From assembly GCA_963664465.2 (NCBI GenBank), contig CAXXSU010000015.1, forward strand, positions 1-64,000: 64,000 nucleotides of DNA, written 5' to 3'. Shown here in pieces: positions 44,314 to 52,563 of this stretch; within the stretch, counting starts at the first letter, position 1, and each line of letters starts with the position of its first letter. The stretch comes from CAVOAK01 sp963664465. GTDB taxonomy: Bacteria; Pseudomonadota; Alphaproteobacteria; UBA8366; CAVOAK01. Under the pieces are notes generated by a model. The model saw only the letters and a list, made by a program, of their open reading frames with translations, was not told the origin of the DNA and did no database searches. The position numbers were made by a program, and so were the translations under genes.

Positions 44314-45624
44314 ATGTCGGCTTTGGGAGCGATCGAGTCGTCGCCACATATCGCGGTTGGCTGTTCCGGCGGCGGGGACAGCTTGGCTTTGACGCTTATT
44401 GCGAATGACTGGGCGAGGGCGCGGGGCGGACGGGTTACCGCACTAATTGTCGATCATCGGCTGAGATCCGAATCGACGGTCGAGGCACGGCAGGCAGGGC
44501 AGTGGCTTGCCTCCCGCGGTATCGAGTTTCACATCCTGCGTCGACCCAATCGACCGATCAAAGGCGACATACAATCGCAAGCGAGGACTGCCCGCTACGC
44601 TCTCATGACGCGATGGTGCCGGCGTGCCGGCGTGCTGCATCTACTGCTGGGTCATCAACAGGAGGACCAGGCGGAAACATTCTTGCTCCGTCTTGCGCGC
44701 GGTAGCGGCGTTGAGGGACTCGCATCGATGGCCGGTGTGACGGAATTGGCAGACATACGCTTGCTGCGGCCGCTGCTTGATGTCCCGCATGCCCGATTGC
44801 TTGCCACACTTGGCGCCTATGAACAGCCGCATATCGAGGACCCGTCGAACCTAAATGCGGATTTCGCTCGTGTACGGCTGCGTCGTCTGTCGCCAAAGCT
44901 TGCGGAAGAGGGGATGACGTCGGCGCGTCTCTCAGCGACGTCGGTGCGCCTTGGTCGCGCCCGTGCCGCACTGGAAGGTGCGGTAACATCGCTTGCCGCG
45001 CGTTGCGCGTCGCCGCGAGGCGAAGGCTACTGTCTGATCCGTCCTGACATCATTCTTGATGCGCCCGAAGAAGTGGTGCTGCGTTTGCTTGGCCGGGCTT
45101 TGGCCTGTGTGGCGGGAGCAGACTACTCCCCCCGCATGGACCAATTGGAACGACTGCACACTTGGCTTCAGGCTGGCGCCGCCGGTGGCGGAAGGACGTT
45201 GGGGGGGTGCCGGGTCATGCTATGGCGGGGAGATCTTCTCATTTGCCGTGAGGTGTCCGCTGTCAAAGACACGGTGTCTGCGCGGCGGGAGCTCATTTGG
45301 GATCGGCGCTTTCGACTGCGGTCGACTGCTCCTCAGGCAGGTTTGGCTGGGTTGACAGTGCGGCGCGTGGGCACAGATGGTTGGCGGCAAATCCTCATGG
45401 CTCGCCCATCTTTGCGGCGAAATCATCTGCCATCGGCGGTTCGGCTGACGCTTCCTGCGTTTTGGTTACTTGACGATGTCGTCGCCGTACCCCACTTCAA
45501 TTATGTCCATGAAGGCGCAATCACTGGCCTGAGGAACTTGCCAGACGTTAGCTTTGTACCTTCACGCGCGCTCGGAGGGGCCCGGTTTGCATTTGCAACG
45601 TCGACGTTCCGCGCTATCTTGTAA
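44314..45624 (+). CDS. tilS: tRNA(Ile)-lysidine synthase TilS
   Basis: A 436-residue enzyme that attaches lysine to C34 of the AUA-reading tRNA(Ile). The PP-loop is VGCSGGGDSLALTL near residue 15, followed by IVDHRLRSESTVEARQAGQW, LLGHQQEDQAETFLLRLARG and LLDVPHARLLATLG. Codons just upstream in frame (including LPIDPADFARR) look like more of the N-terminus, but no start codon remains before a stop at about 44228, where the IS remnant ends. The native start may thus be lost, with ATG 44314 serving instead. The core is whole. Confidence 0.88.
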   Translation: MSALGAIESSPHIAVGCSGGGDSLALTLIANDWARARGGRVTALIVDHRLRSESTVEARQAGQWLASRGIEFHILRRPNRPIKGDIQSQARTARYALMTRWCRRAGVLHLLLGHQQEDQAETFLLRLARGSGVEGLASMAGVTELADIRLLRPLLDVPHARLLATLGAYEQPHIEDPSNLNADFARVRLRRLSPKLAEEGMTSARLSATSVRLGRARAALEGAVTSLAARCASPRGEGYCLIRPDIILDAPEEVVLRLLGRALACVAGADYSPRMDQLERLHTWLQAGAAGGGRTLGGCRVMLWRGDLLICREVSAVKDTVSARRELIWDRRFRLRSTAPQAGLAGLTVRRVGTDGWRQILMARPSLRRNHLPSAVRLTLPAFWLLDDVVAVPHFNYVHEGAITGLRNLPDVSFVPSRALGGARFAFATSTFRAIL

Positions 45625-45684
45625 CTGGCTCGCAATTGCGATGCACGTTGGGCGTCGTTTGCGGGCGAAGGGTGTGCAATCGAG

Positions 45685-47598
45685 GTGAAATTGTTCGGTC
45701 GTAATATTCTTCTCTGGATCATCATCGTCGTTTTGATGATCGGGCTGTTCAACATGTTCCGAGGATCTGCGGACCGTGGTACGCAGTCGCAGGTTTCCTA
45801 TTCCCAATTCATTGATGAAGTTCAGAACGGCTCGGTTGGAGATGTGACGATCCAGGGCCGTAGTATTACGGGCAACTTCAAAGGTGGAGCCGGTTCATTC
45901 AGTACCTACGCGCCCGAGGATCCAGGCCTTGTCGATAAACTAACGGCACGTGGCGTGACGATTAGTGCCGTACCGGATAGCGAGGGCGTGCCTTCGCTCT
46001 TTGGTATTCTCATTTCCTGGTTCCCGATGCTGTTGTTGATCGGCGTTTGGATCTTTTTCATGCGCCAGATGCAGTCGGGCGGCGGTAAGGCCATGGGATT
46101 TGGCAAGTCGCGAGCGCGCCTGCTGACGGAGAAAACCGGACGGGTGACGTTTGAAGATGTCGCGGGCATCGATGAAGCGAAGCAGGAGCTCGAGGAAATT
46201 GTCGAGTTTCTAAAGGATCCGCAAAAGTTTCAGCGTCTGGGCGGTAAGATCCCAAGGGGCGTTTTGGTCGTCGGACCACCGGGGACCGGTAAGACGTTGT
46301 TGGCGCGCGCGATTGCCGGCGAGGCGAATGTCCCGTTCTTTACAATATCGGGTTCCGATTTCGTGGAGATGTTCGTTGGCGTTGGCGCATCGCGCGTCCG
46401 CGATATGTTCGAGCAGGGCAAGAAGAACGCACCATGCATCATCTTCATAGATGAGATCGACGCCGTTGGCCGGCATCGTGGGGCTGGGCTGGGCGGTGGA
46501 AACGATGAGCGTGAGCAGACACTCAACCAGTTGCTCGTCGAAATGGACGGCTTCGATACCAACGAAGGGGTTATCCTGATTGCCGCGACGAACCGCCCTG
46601 ACGTGCTCGATCCGGCGCTCTTGCGTCCCGGGCGTTTCGACCGACAGGTTGTGGTGCCAAATCCGGACATCCTCGGCCGCGAAAAGATTTTGAAGGTTCA
46701 CATGAGAAAGGTTCCCCTCGCAGCCGACGTTGAAGCACGCATCATTGCGCGCGGCACACCTGGATTTTCCGGTGCGGATCTTGCCAATCTGGTGAACGAA
46801 GCGGCATTGCTGGCGGCCCGGCGCAGCCGTCGAGTCGTTTCGATGCAAGAGCTCGAAGAGGCCAAGGACAAAGTCATGATGGGCGTCGAGCGACGTTCCA
46901 TGGTGATGACCGAAGATGAGAAGAAATTGACGGCCTATCACGAGGGTGGGCACGCCATCGCCGCATTGCATTGCGAGGCATCGGACCCAATCCACAAGGC
47001 TACAATAATTCCGCGTGGCCGTGCGCTCGGCATGGTACTGCGCCTACCGGAACGCGACCGGTACTCTCTGGCGCGTGATCAGATCGTGGCCAATTTGGTG
47101 GTTGCCATGGGTGGCCGTGTGGCCGAAGAGTTGATATTCGGCGACGAGAAGGTTACCAACGGTGCATCAAACGACATCGCTCAGGCGACAGCGCTTGCAC
47201 GTAAAATGGTCACCGAATGGGGGATGAGCGAGAAGCTCGGACCGCTCTGTTACAACGAAAATCAGGAAGAGATATTTCTTGGTCATTCGGTAACGCAAAC
47301 CAAGAACGTCTCCGAAGCGACCGCACAAGTTATCGACGAGGAAGTTCGCCAGATCGTCGAGAGTGCCGAGGCGGATTGTCGGAAGATCCTCACGGACAAT
47401 TTGGATGATCTCCATACGCTCGCCAACGCGCTACTTGAATACGAAACTCTGTCCGGCGAGGAAATAATCTCAATTCTCAATGGCGAGTCGATCGTTCGTG
47501 AGAGTGGCGATAGCGATGCGCCTTCCAGTGGCGCCCGTTCCTCAGTCCCCAGTAGCGGACCGGTTGGGCTCGACCCTAAGCCGCAGCCGGAAAGTTGA
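45685..47598 (+). CDS. ftsH: ATP-dependent zinc metalloprotease FtsH
   Basis: A 637-residue inner-membrane protease. TM1 (about 8-24) and TM2 (about 104-126) flank a periplasmic loop; the AAA domain holds Walker A GPPGTGKT (197-204), Walker B IIFIDEIDA (253 on) and the arginine-finger region LLRPGRFDRQ; the zinc site is HEGGH (419-423). GTG start at 45685 follows GAGG. It lies after tilS in the usual order and ends before a hairpin terminator. Confidence 0.96.
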   Translation: MKLFGRNILLWIIIVVLMIGLFNMFRGSADRGTQSQVSYSQFIDEVQNGSVGDVTIQGRSITGNFKGGAGSFSTYAPEDPGLVDKLTARGVTISAVPDSEGVPSLFGILISWFPMLLLIGVWIFFMRQMQSGGGKAMGFGKSRARLLTEKTGRVTFEDVAGIDEAKQELEEIVEFLKDPQKFQRLGGKIPRGVLVVGPPGTGKTLLARAIAGEANVPFFTISGSDFVEMFVGVGASRVRDMFEQGKKNAPCIIFIDEIDAVGRHRGAGLGGGNDEREQTLNQLLVEMDGFDTNEGVILIAATNRPDVLDPALLRPGRFDRQVVVPNPDILGREKILKVHMRKVPLAADVEARIIARGTPGFSGADLANLVNEAALLAARRSRRVVSMQELEEAKDKVMMGVERRSMVMTEDEKKLTAYHEGGHAIAALHCEASDPIHKATIIPRGRALGMVLRLPERDRYSLARDQIVANLVVAMGGRVAEELIFGDEKVTNGASNDIAQATALARKMVTEWGMSEKLGPLCYNENQEEIFLGHSVTQTKNVSEATAQVIDEEVRQIVESAEADCRKILTDNLDDLHTLANALLEYETLSGEEIISILNGESIVRESGDSDAPSSGARSSVPSSGPVGLDPKPQPES

Positions 47599-47615
47599 GC
47601 CCATACCATTGTCGC

Positions 47616-47640
47616 TAAGCCTTCGCAGGCTTACGTTTCT
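47616..47640 (+). terminator. Probable terminator after ftsH
   Basis: TAAGCCT (47616-47622) pairs with AGGCTTA (47627-47633) around a TCGC loop, followed by CGTTTCTTCC. The 7-bp stem and interrupted T run make a weak intrinsic terminator 18 bases after the ftsH stop. Confidence 0.5.
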
Positions 47641-47725
47641 TCCATTTCATTGAGCGCTCGCGCGCGCAGCAATTTGGCGCGCGATCTTGCACGGGGTCGG
47701 CAGAAAGCCAGCGATCCTCGTTCTT

Positions 47726-47734
47726 TGCTATAAT
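47726..47734 (+). promoter_or_regulatory. Extended -10 promoter of glmM
   Basis: TGCTATAAT is a perfect extended -10 (TGnTATAAT), 37 bases before the glmM ATG. No -35 is visible at the right distance, which extended -10 promoters do not strictly need. Transcription would start near 47741. Confidence 0.5.
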
Positions 47735-47771
47735 CCGCTGAACGGACGGTATCGCTGACGGGAATTTGCGG

Positions 47772-49118
47772 ATGGCACATGACATATTCGGGACCGATGG
47801 TGTCCGCGGAACAGCCAATACCGAGCCGGTAACGCCGCAAACCGTGCTGCGGCTCGCGATGGCCACAGGACAGTGGTTTCGCCGTGGCGATCACCGCCAC
47901 CTCGCGGTAATTGGCAAGGACACGCGGCTTTCGGGCTACATGCTCGAGCCGGCCTTAACCTCTGGCTTCATTGCGATGGGTATGGATGTTGTCCTGGTCG
48001 GCCCGTTACCGACGCCAGCGGTTGCCATGCTTACGCGATCGCTGCGGGCGGATCTGGGTGTCGTAATTTCCGCTTCGCACAACCCCTACCAAGATAACGG
48101 GATCAAGCTGTTTGGCCCTGACGGCTACAAGCTGTCCGATGCGAACGAGCAGGAAATCGAGCGTTTGATGACGCAGGACACTCTCGAACTTGTGCCTTCA
48201 GACGGATTGGGAAGGGCGACGAGACTGGACGACGCCCCGGGTCGCTATATCGAATTCGTAAAACAGTCATTTTCGCGAGGCTTGCGGCTCGACGGGTTGA
48301 AGATCGTCGTCGACTGCGCGAATGGCGCTGCTTACAAGGTTGCACCGACAGTGTTTTGGGAGCTCGGCGCTGATGTCGTACCGGTCGCGGTCGAGCCCGA
48401 CGGAACCAACATCAATCGTGGTTGCGGAACGGCTGAGGTGTCCTATCTGCAAGAGCAAGTTGTGGCACATGGCGCCGACATGGGAATCGCGCTGGACGGC
48501 GATGCCGATCGCGTGATTCTCGTCGATGAGGCGGGTACGGTCATCGATGGCGACCAGATCCTTGCGTTGATTGCTTCGGCCTGGCAACGCTCGGAGCGGC
48601 TTCGTGGTGACGGCGTCGTGGCGACGGTAATGTCGAACTTGGGCTTGGAACGCCACCTCGGCTCGCTCGGACTGAGTTTGGTTCGGACGACCGTTGGTGA
48701 TCGCTATGTCGTTGAGCATATGCGGCGGAATAAATTCAACGTTGGTGGCGAGCAGTCGGGGCACATCATCCTTGGCGACTACAGTACGACCGGGGACGGC
48801 CTGATTGCAGCCCTACAGGTGCTGGCGCTTATGGTTGAAAATGGCGGCCCGGCAAGCGATACATGCCACGTCTTCGAGCCGATTCCGCAGTTGTTGCGCA
48901 GCGTACCCTCTAACGGGGCGGCAACGCTCGACGCGGCCCTCGTTCGAGACGCCATCCGTGTTGGCGAGACGCAGCTTGGCGAAACAGGGCGGCTGGTCAT
49001 CCGCGCCTCTGGTACCGAACCGGTTATTCGGATCATGGCAGAAGGCGAGGACAAATCGCTGGTCGAGTCTGTGGTTGCGGACATCGTCGGCGCGATCGAG
49101 CAAGCAGCGCCGCAGTGA
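47772..49118 (+). CDS. glmM: Phosphoglucosamine mutase
   Basis: A 448-residue enzyme that converts glucosamine 6-phosphate to glucosamine 1-phosphate for cell-wall precursors. The catalytic Ser102 lies in GVVISASHNPYQDNG, the metal site is MGIALDGDADRVILVD, and the phosphate-binding loop RASGTEPVIRIMAE is near the end. ATG at 47772 (MAHDIFGTDGVRGT) is preferred over TTG two codons earlier. The stop overlaps the thiD start by four bases. Confidence 0.95.
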   Translation: MAHDIFGTDGVRGTANTEPVTPQTVLRLAMATGQWFRRGDHRHLAVIGKDTRLSGYMLEPALTSGFIAMGMDVVLVGPLPTPAVAMLTRSLRADLGVVISASHNPYQDNGIKLFGPDGYKLSDANEQEIERLMTQDTLELVPSDGLGRATRLDDAPGRYIEFVKQSFSRGLRLDGLKIVVDCANGAAYKVAPTVFWELGADVVPVAVEPDGTNINRGCGTAEVSYLQEQVVAHGADMGIALDGDADRVILVDEAGTVIDGDQILALIASAWQRSERLRGDGVVATVMSNLGLERHLGSLGLSLVRTTVGDRYVVEHMRRNKFNVGGEQSGHIILGDYSTTGDGLIAALQVLALMVENGGPASDTCHVFEPIPQLLRSVPSNGAATLDAALVRDAIRVGETQLGETGRLVIRASGTEPVIRIMAEGEDKSLVESVVADIVGAIEQAAPQ

Positions 49119-49942
49119 CCGACCACGCCAAGCCGTCTGGCCGGGTGCTGGTCATTGCCGGCTCGGATTCGGGTGCGGGCGCTGGGATCCAAGCCGATAT
49201 CAAAACTGTGATGGCACTTGGCGGTTATGCAACGACAGCAGTCACGGCGCTAACTGCGCAAAATACCGAAGGTGTAATCGGTGTGCAGGCCGTGCCGCCT
49301 GCATTTGTTGCAGACCAAATTCGGGTCGTGGTGCGCGATATCGGCGCAGATTGCTGGAAGTCTGGCATGTTGTGCGATGATGCCGTGGTCGAAGCGGTTG
49401 CGGAAACATACGACGACGTTGGGGCAGGCGTTCCCCTGGTAGTCGATCCAGTGATGTTTGCGAAAGGTGGACATTCGCTGCTCGATGCCGGGGCATTGGA
49501 TGTACTGAAACAAATTCTCATACCCCGTGCAGCAATGGTCACGCCGAATGTGCCGGAAGCTGAACTGTTGGTCGATACGCCCGTTCGTTCGCAGGACGAT
49601 ATGGCGCGTGTGGCGGAACAAATATTGGAATTTGGATGTCAGGCGGTGCTCTTGAAGGGTGGCCACCTGCAAGGTCCCATCGTCAGCGATCTGTTGTGTA
49701 CTGCCGACGGCGTCGAGGTCTACGAGGCCGCGCGCATACAGACCAACCAGACCCACGGCACGGGCTGCACACTCGCGTCGGCAATTGCCACCGGCTTGGC
49801 ACAAGGGCTTGCAGTCACAGACGCCGTGACACGCGGCCGCGCCTATCTTCGCGAGGCCATCCTGTCCGCCAAGATGCTGGGTCATGGTCATGGCCCGCTG
49901 AATCACGCGCACACCATCGTGCCGTTTGAAGTTGATGCCTGA
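49115..49942 (+). CDS. thiD: Hydroxymethylpyrimidine/phosphomethylpyrimidine kinase
   Basis: A 275-residue ribokinase-fold enzyme that phosphorylates the pyrimidine precursor of thiamine. VLVIAGSDSGAGAGIQADIK, VVDPVMFAKGGHSLLD, VTPNVPEAELL, VLLKGGHLQG and HGTGCTLASAIATGLAQG with the catalytic Cys/Gly region are all present. GTG start at 49115 is coupled to glmM (GTGA overlap), an arrangement common in this class. It serves the same pathway as the thiE gene at 27033-27659. Confidence 0.94.
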   Translation: MTDHAKPSGRVLVIAGSDSGAGAGIQADIKTVMALGGYATTAVTALTAQNTEGVIGVQAVPPAFVADQIRVVVRDIGADCWKSGMLCDDAVVEAVAETYDDVGAGVPLVVDPVMFAKGGHSLLDAGALDVLKQILIPRAAMVTPNVPEAELLVDTPVRSQDDMARVAEQILEFGCQAVLLKGGHLQGPIVSDLLCTADGVEVYEAARIQTNQTHGTGCTLASAIATGLAQGLAVTDAVTRGRAYLREAILSAKMLGHGHGPLNHAHTIVPFEVDA

Positions 49943-50047
49943 TTTGGACCAGGCCAGGCAGCCTGTCGCGCCATTGGACGCATATTTAGAGTTGATCGCG
50001 TCAGCGCCTTCATCACCCCGAAGAGCTTGCTAACAAGGACGTACACG

Positions 50048-50479
50048 ATGCCTATTGCCTATCAATTGGAACCTGATCTCACGCCGGTGGCATTCGTCGA
50101 TGTAATGGAGCGTTCGGGTCTCGCTGAACGCAGGCCGCTGGAAGACATTCGCCGCGTCCAAGTGATGCTTGAAAATTCAGGATTGATTGTCACTGCACGG
50201 AGCGACGATGGGATGCTCATCGGCGTTTCGCGATGCATTACTGACTTCGCGCTTGTTTGTTACTGCTCCGATCTGGCAGTCGACAGTAGCTGGCAAGGAC
50301 AAGGGATTGGAAAGGAGTTGCTCTACAGGAGCCGCGCTGAAGCGGGCGAACATTGCATGTTTCATTTGCTTTCGAGTCCATCGGCCATGAGCTACTACCC
50401 CCATGTCGGGCTCGAGAAGTTCGACATGTGCTTTGGTATCTATCGGACGTCGCAAACGATGCCGGAGGTATCCGCGTAG
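50048..50479 (+). CDS. GNAT-family N-acetyltransferase
   Basis: A 143-residue protein with the acetyl-CoA-binding pattern: LAVDSSWQGQGIGKELLYRS (motif A, Q-x-x-G-x-G) and FHLLSSPSAMSYYPHVGLEK. ATG at 50048 follows AAGGA. The acceptor substrate is unknown. It stands alone on the plus strand, 105 bases after thiD. Confidence 0.88.
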   Translation: MPIAYQLEPDLTPVAFVDVMERSGLAERRPLEDIRRVQVMLENSGLIVTARSDDGMLIGVSRCITDFALVCYCSDLAVDSSWQGQGIGKELLYRSRAEAGEHCMFHLLSSPSAMSYYPHVGLEKFDMCFGIYRTSQTMPEVSA

Positions 50480-50564
50480 TTCAAAGTCGCAGCAAGAATC
50501 GGGTGGGTCGCCAGTCGGTAATTGACCATAGTCATCTCCAACTCGTGCTCGCAGGAGAAAAGCT

Positions 50565-50798
50565 ATGGAAAACTACTTGGTGCCATGCTTAGGACGGTCG
50601 CCAGATGCGGCGCAAGATCCTGCCGTCAATGCTGCCGTTCGCTTCATAAAAAAAGTCATTGGCCTGCTTATCCGTTGGCAGGAACGTGCCGCTGAGCGGT
50701 GTCGACTGGCCGAACTCGACCGTCGTATGCTGGACGATATGGGCCTTGATCCAAGTGCTGCACGTTACGAATCGAAGAAGCCGTTTTGGCGCTCGTGA
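50565..50798 (+). CDS. DUF1127 small protein
   Basis: A 77-residue basic protein. The C-terminal part AERCRLAELDRRMLDDMGLD is the DUF1127 signature; some relatives bind RNA or regulate phosphate and carbon metabolism. ATG at 50565 follows GGAG. It precedes the AraC/alkyltransferase fusion by 10 bases and may share its transcript. No specific role is proposed. Confidence 0.85.
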   Translation: MENYLVPCLGRSPDAAQDPAVNAAVRFIKKVIGLLIRWQERAAERCRLAELDRRMLDDMGLDPSAARYESKKPFWRS

Positions 50799-50808
50799 GG
50801 CAGGAGAG

Positions 50809-51729
50809 ATGACGATGGCGGTGACAATGATAGAGAGTAGTCGACCGACCAGTAAAAGATCGGTGCACGCAATGTCCGACGCGGCTCGAATCGAACGAGC
50901 GCTGGAGTATCTAGCGGCGAATTATGAGGCTCAACCAAGCCTTGCCGAAATTGCATCGCGGGTCGATCTCAGCGAGTACCACTTCCAACGAATGTTCAGT
51001 CGGAGGGTCGGCATAAGTCCGAAAAAATTCCTGCAATATCTCACGCTGGATGCGGCAAAACAGCGCCTTGCCGAGTCGGCCAGCGTGTTGGATGCCGCAT
51101 ACGATGCAGGGCTTTCAGGCCCGGGACGGTTGCACGATCTATTTGTGACCGTCGAAGCAATGACGCCGGGAGAATATAAGAAGCGCGGTTCTGGGCTGTT
51201 TATCCGCTACGGGTTCCATCCCTGTGCGCCGTTCGGCGAGTGTTTGATCATGCTGACGGATCGCGGTATTTGCGGCATCGCCTTTGTGACGGCTGCCGGT
51301 CGGCAGGCCACCTATGACGATCTTGCGTCGCGCTGGCCAAACGCGACATTTGTTCCCGATGATGCCAATAGCGGTCAGTGTGCCGAGCAATTTCTGATGC
51401 ACACTAAGGGCACTGCTGAAGACACAGCGCCGCTGCGATTATTTCTTTGCGGGACGCAATTCCAGATAAAAGTTTGGGAGGCACTGCTAACGATGCCGGT
51501 CGGTACGCTGACGACCTATGGAGATTTGGCGCAGCGCATCGGCTACCCAAAAGGTGCAGCACGGGCTGTCGGTGCGGCCAATGGCGCCAATGCGATCTCC
51601 TACCTAATTCCCTGTCACCGTGTAATTCGCAAATCCGGTTTGATCGGGGGATATCATTGGGGCCACGGCCGGAAATTGGCGCTGATCGGTTGGGAGGCGG
51701 CGCGCTCCGAGCAGCACGCTGCGGCGTAG
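50809..51729 (+). CDS. AraC-type regulator fused to O6-methylguanine-DNA methyltransferase
   Basis: A 306-residue protein like the C-terminal two-thirds of Ada. Residues 24-125 are an AraC helix-turn-helix domain (SLAEIASRVDLSEYHFQRMF); residues 140-300 are the alkyltransferase with the acceptor Cys269 in LIPCHRVIRKSG and the DNA-binding ARAVGAANGAN. The N-terminal zinc domain of Ada, which takes methyl from phosphotriesters, is missing. ATG at 50809 has AGGAGAG just before it. It repairs alkylated DNA in the cytoplasm and may sense damage itself; that last point is inferred. Confidence 0.9.
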   Translation: MTMAVTMIESSRPTSKRSVHAMSDAARIERALEYLAANYEAQPSLAEIASRVDLSEYHFQRMFSRRVGISPKKFLQYLTLDAAKQRLAESASVLDAAYDAGLSGPGRLHDLFVTVEAMTPGEYKKRGSGLFIRYGFHPCAPFGECLIMLTDRGICGIAFVTAAGRQATYDDLASRWPNATFVPDDANSGQCAEQFLMHTKGTAEDTAPLRLFLCGTQFQIKVWEALLTMPVGTLTTYGDLAQRIGYPKGAARAVGAANGANAISYLIPCHRVIRKSGLIGGYHWGHGRKLALIGWEAARSEQHAAA

Positions 51730-51758
51730 AAAAGTTCCGTCAAAGCGCGGCTGGACGC

Positions 51759-52544
51759 TTAGAGGCCTCCGCCCCAGGCGATAAAGGCTGGATTCTCGAA
51801 GTTGGGTTTTCCGTAGGAGAGCGGCGCATCCTCTACCGTCAGCACCCGACCACCGGAGGCTGTAAGAATCGCATGGCCCGCCGCCGTGTCCCATTCCATG
51901 GTGCGTCCATAACGTGGGTACGCATCGGCCTCGCCCATGGCGATGGCGCAGAACTTCATTGAGCTCCCTGCTGTCTTTTGATCTGCGATAGTTCGTCCCT
52001 CGAGGAACTGCTCGAACTTCGCAGGATCACCGTGACGACGGCTTGCTATCACCGTCAGGCCTTCAGCCGGAACGTCGCGTACCCGTATCGGTTGCGGAGC
52101 TTCATTTCCTTGTGTGCGTGTTGCACCCGATCGCAGGCTACCGACAAAGGTTTCATTGAGAGTTGGAATATGGATTATACCCAGTACCGGCTTACCGTCC
52201 TCAACGAGGCCGATATTTACCGTGAACTGGCCGTTGCGGCTTAGGAACTCACGCGTACCGTCCAGCGGATCGACGAGCCAGAAGACACCGGCACTGACGT
52301 CTGGAATGCAGCCTGCAGCCGCGGCCTCTTCGGCAACTACCGGAACATCTGGAGTAATCGTGCGAAGGCCTTGGGTGATTATGGCTTCGGCTGCGGTATC
52401 TGCGGCGGTTACCGGCGAGTGATCGGCTTTGGATTCCACGGCGAAATCGGTCGCGTAGATCTCAAGTATCGCCTCGCTGGCACGGCGCGCGAGTGCACTG
52501 ATTTCGGGCGCCAATAAATCAAGATCAAGGTCGCCCGCACTCAT
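51759..52544 (-). CDS. cysQ: 3'(2'),5'-bisphosphate nucleotidase CysQ
   Basis: A 261-residue Mg-dependent phosphatase of the inositol monophosphatase superfamily. ITPDVPVVAEEAAAAG, FWLVDPLDGTREFLSRNGQF (metal site) and MEWDTAAGHAILTASGG are diagnostic; the TREF after PLDG marks CysQ rather than SuhB. It recycles the by-product of sulfate assimilation, 3'-phosphoadenosine 5'-phosphate. It converges on the alkyltransferase gene. No sulfate-assimilation gene lies next to it. Confidence 0.92.
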   Translation of the reverse strand: MSAGDLDLDLLAPEISALARRASEAILEIYATDFAVESKADHSPVTAADTAAEAIITQGLRTITPDVPVVAEEAAAAGCIPDVSAGVFWLVDPLDGTREFLSRNGQFTVNIGLVEDGKPVLGIIHIPTLNETFVGSLRSGATRTQGNEAPQPIRVRDVPAEGLTVIASRRHGDPAKFEQFLEGRTIADQKTAGSSMKFCAIAMGEADAYPRYGRTMEWDTAAGHAILTASGGRVLTVEDAPLSYGKPNFENPAFIAWGGGL

Positions 52545-52563
52545 TGCGCTCTATCTCTGCGAG

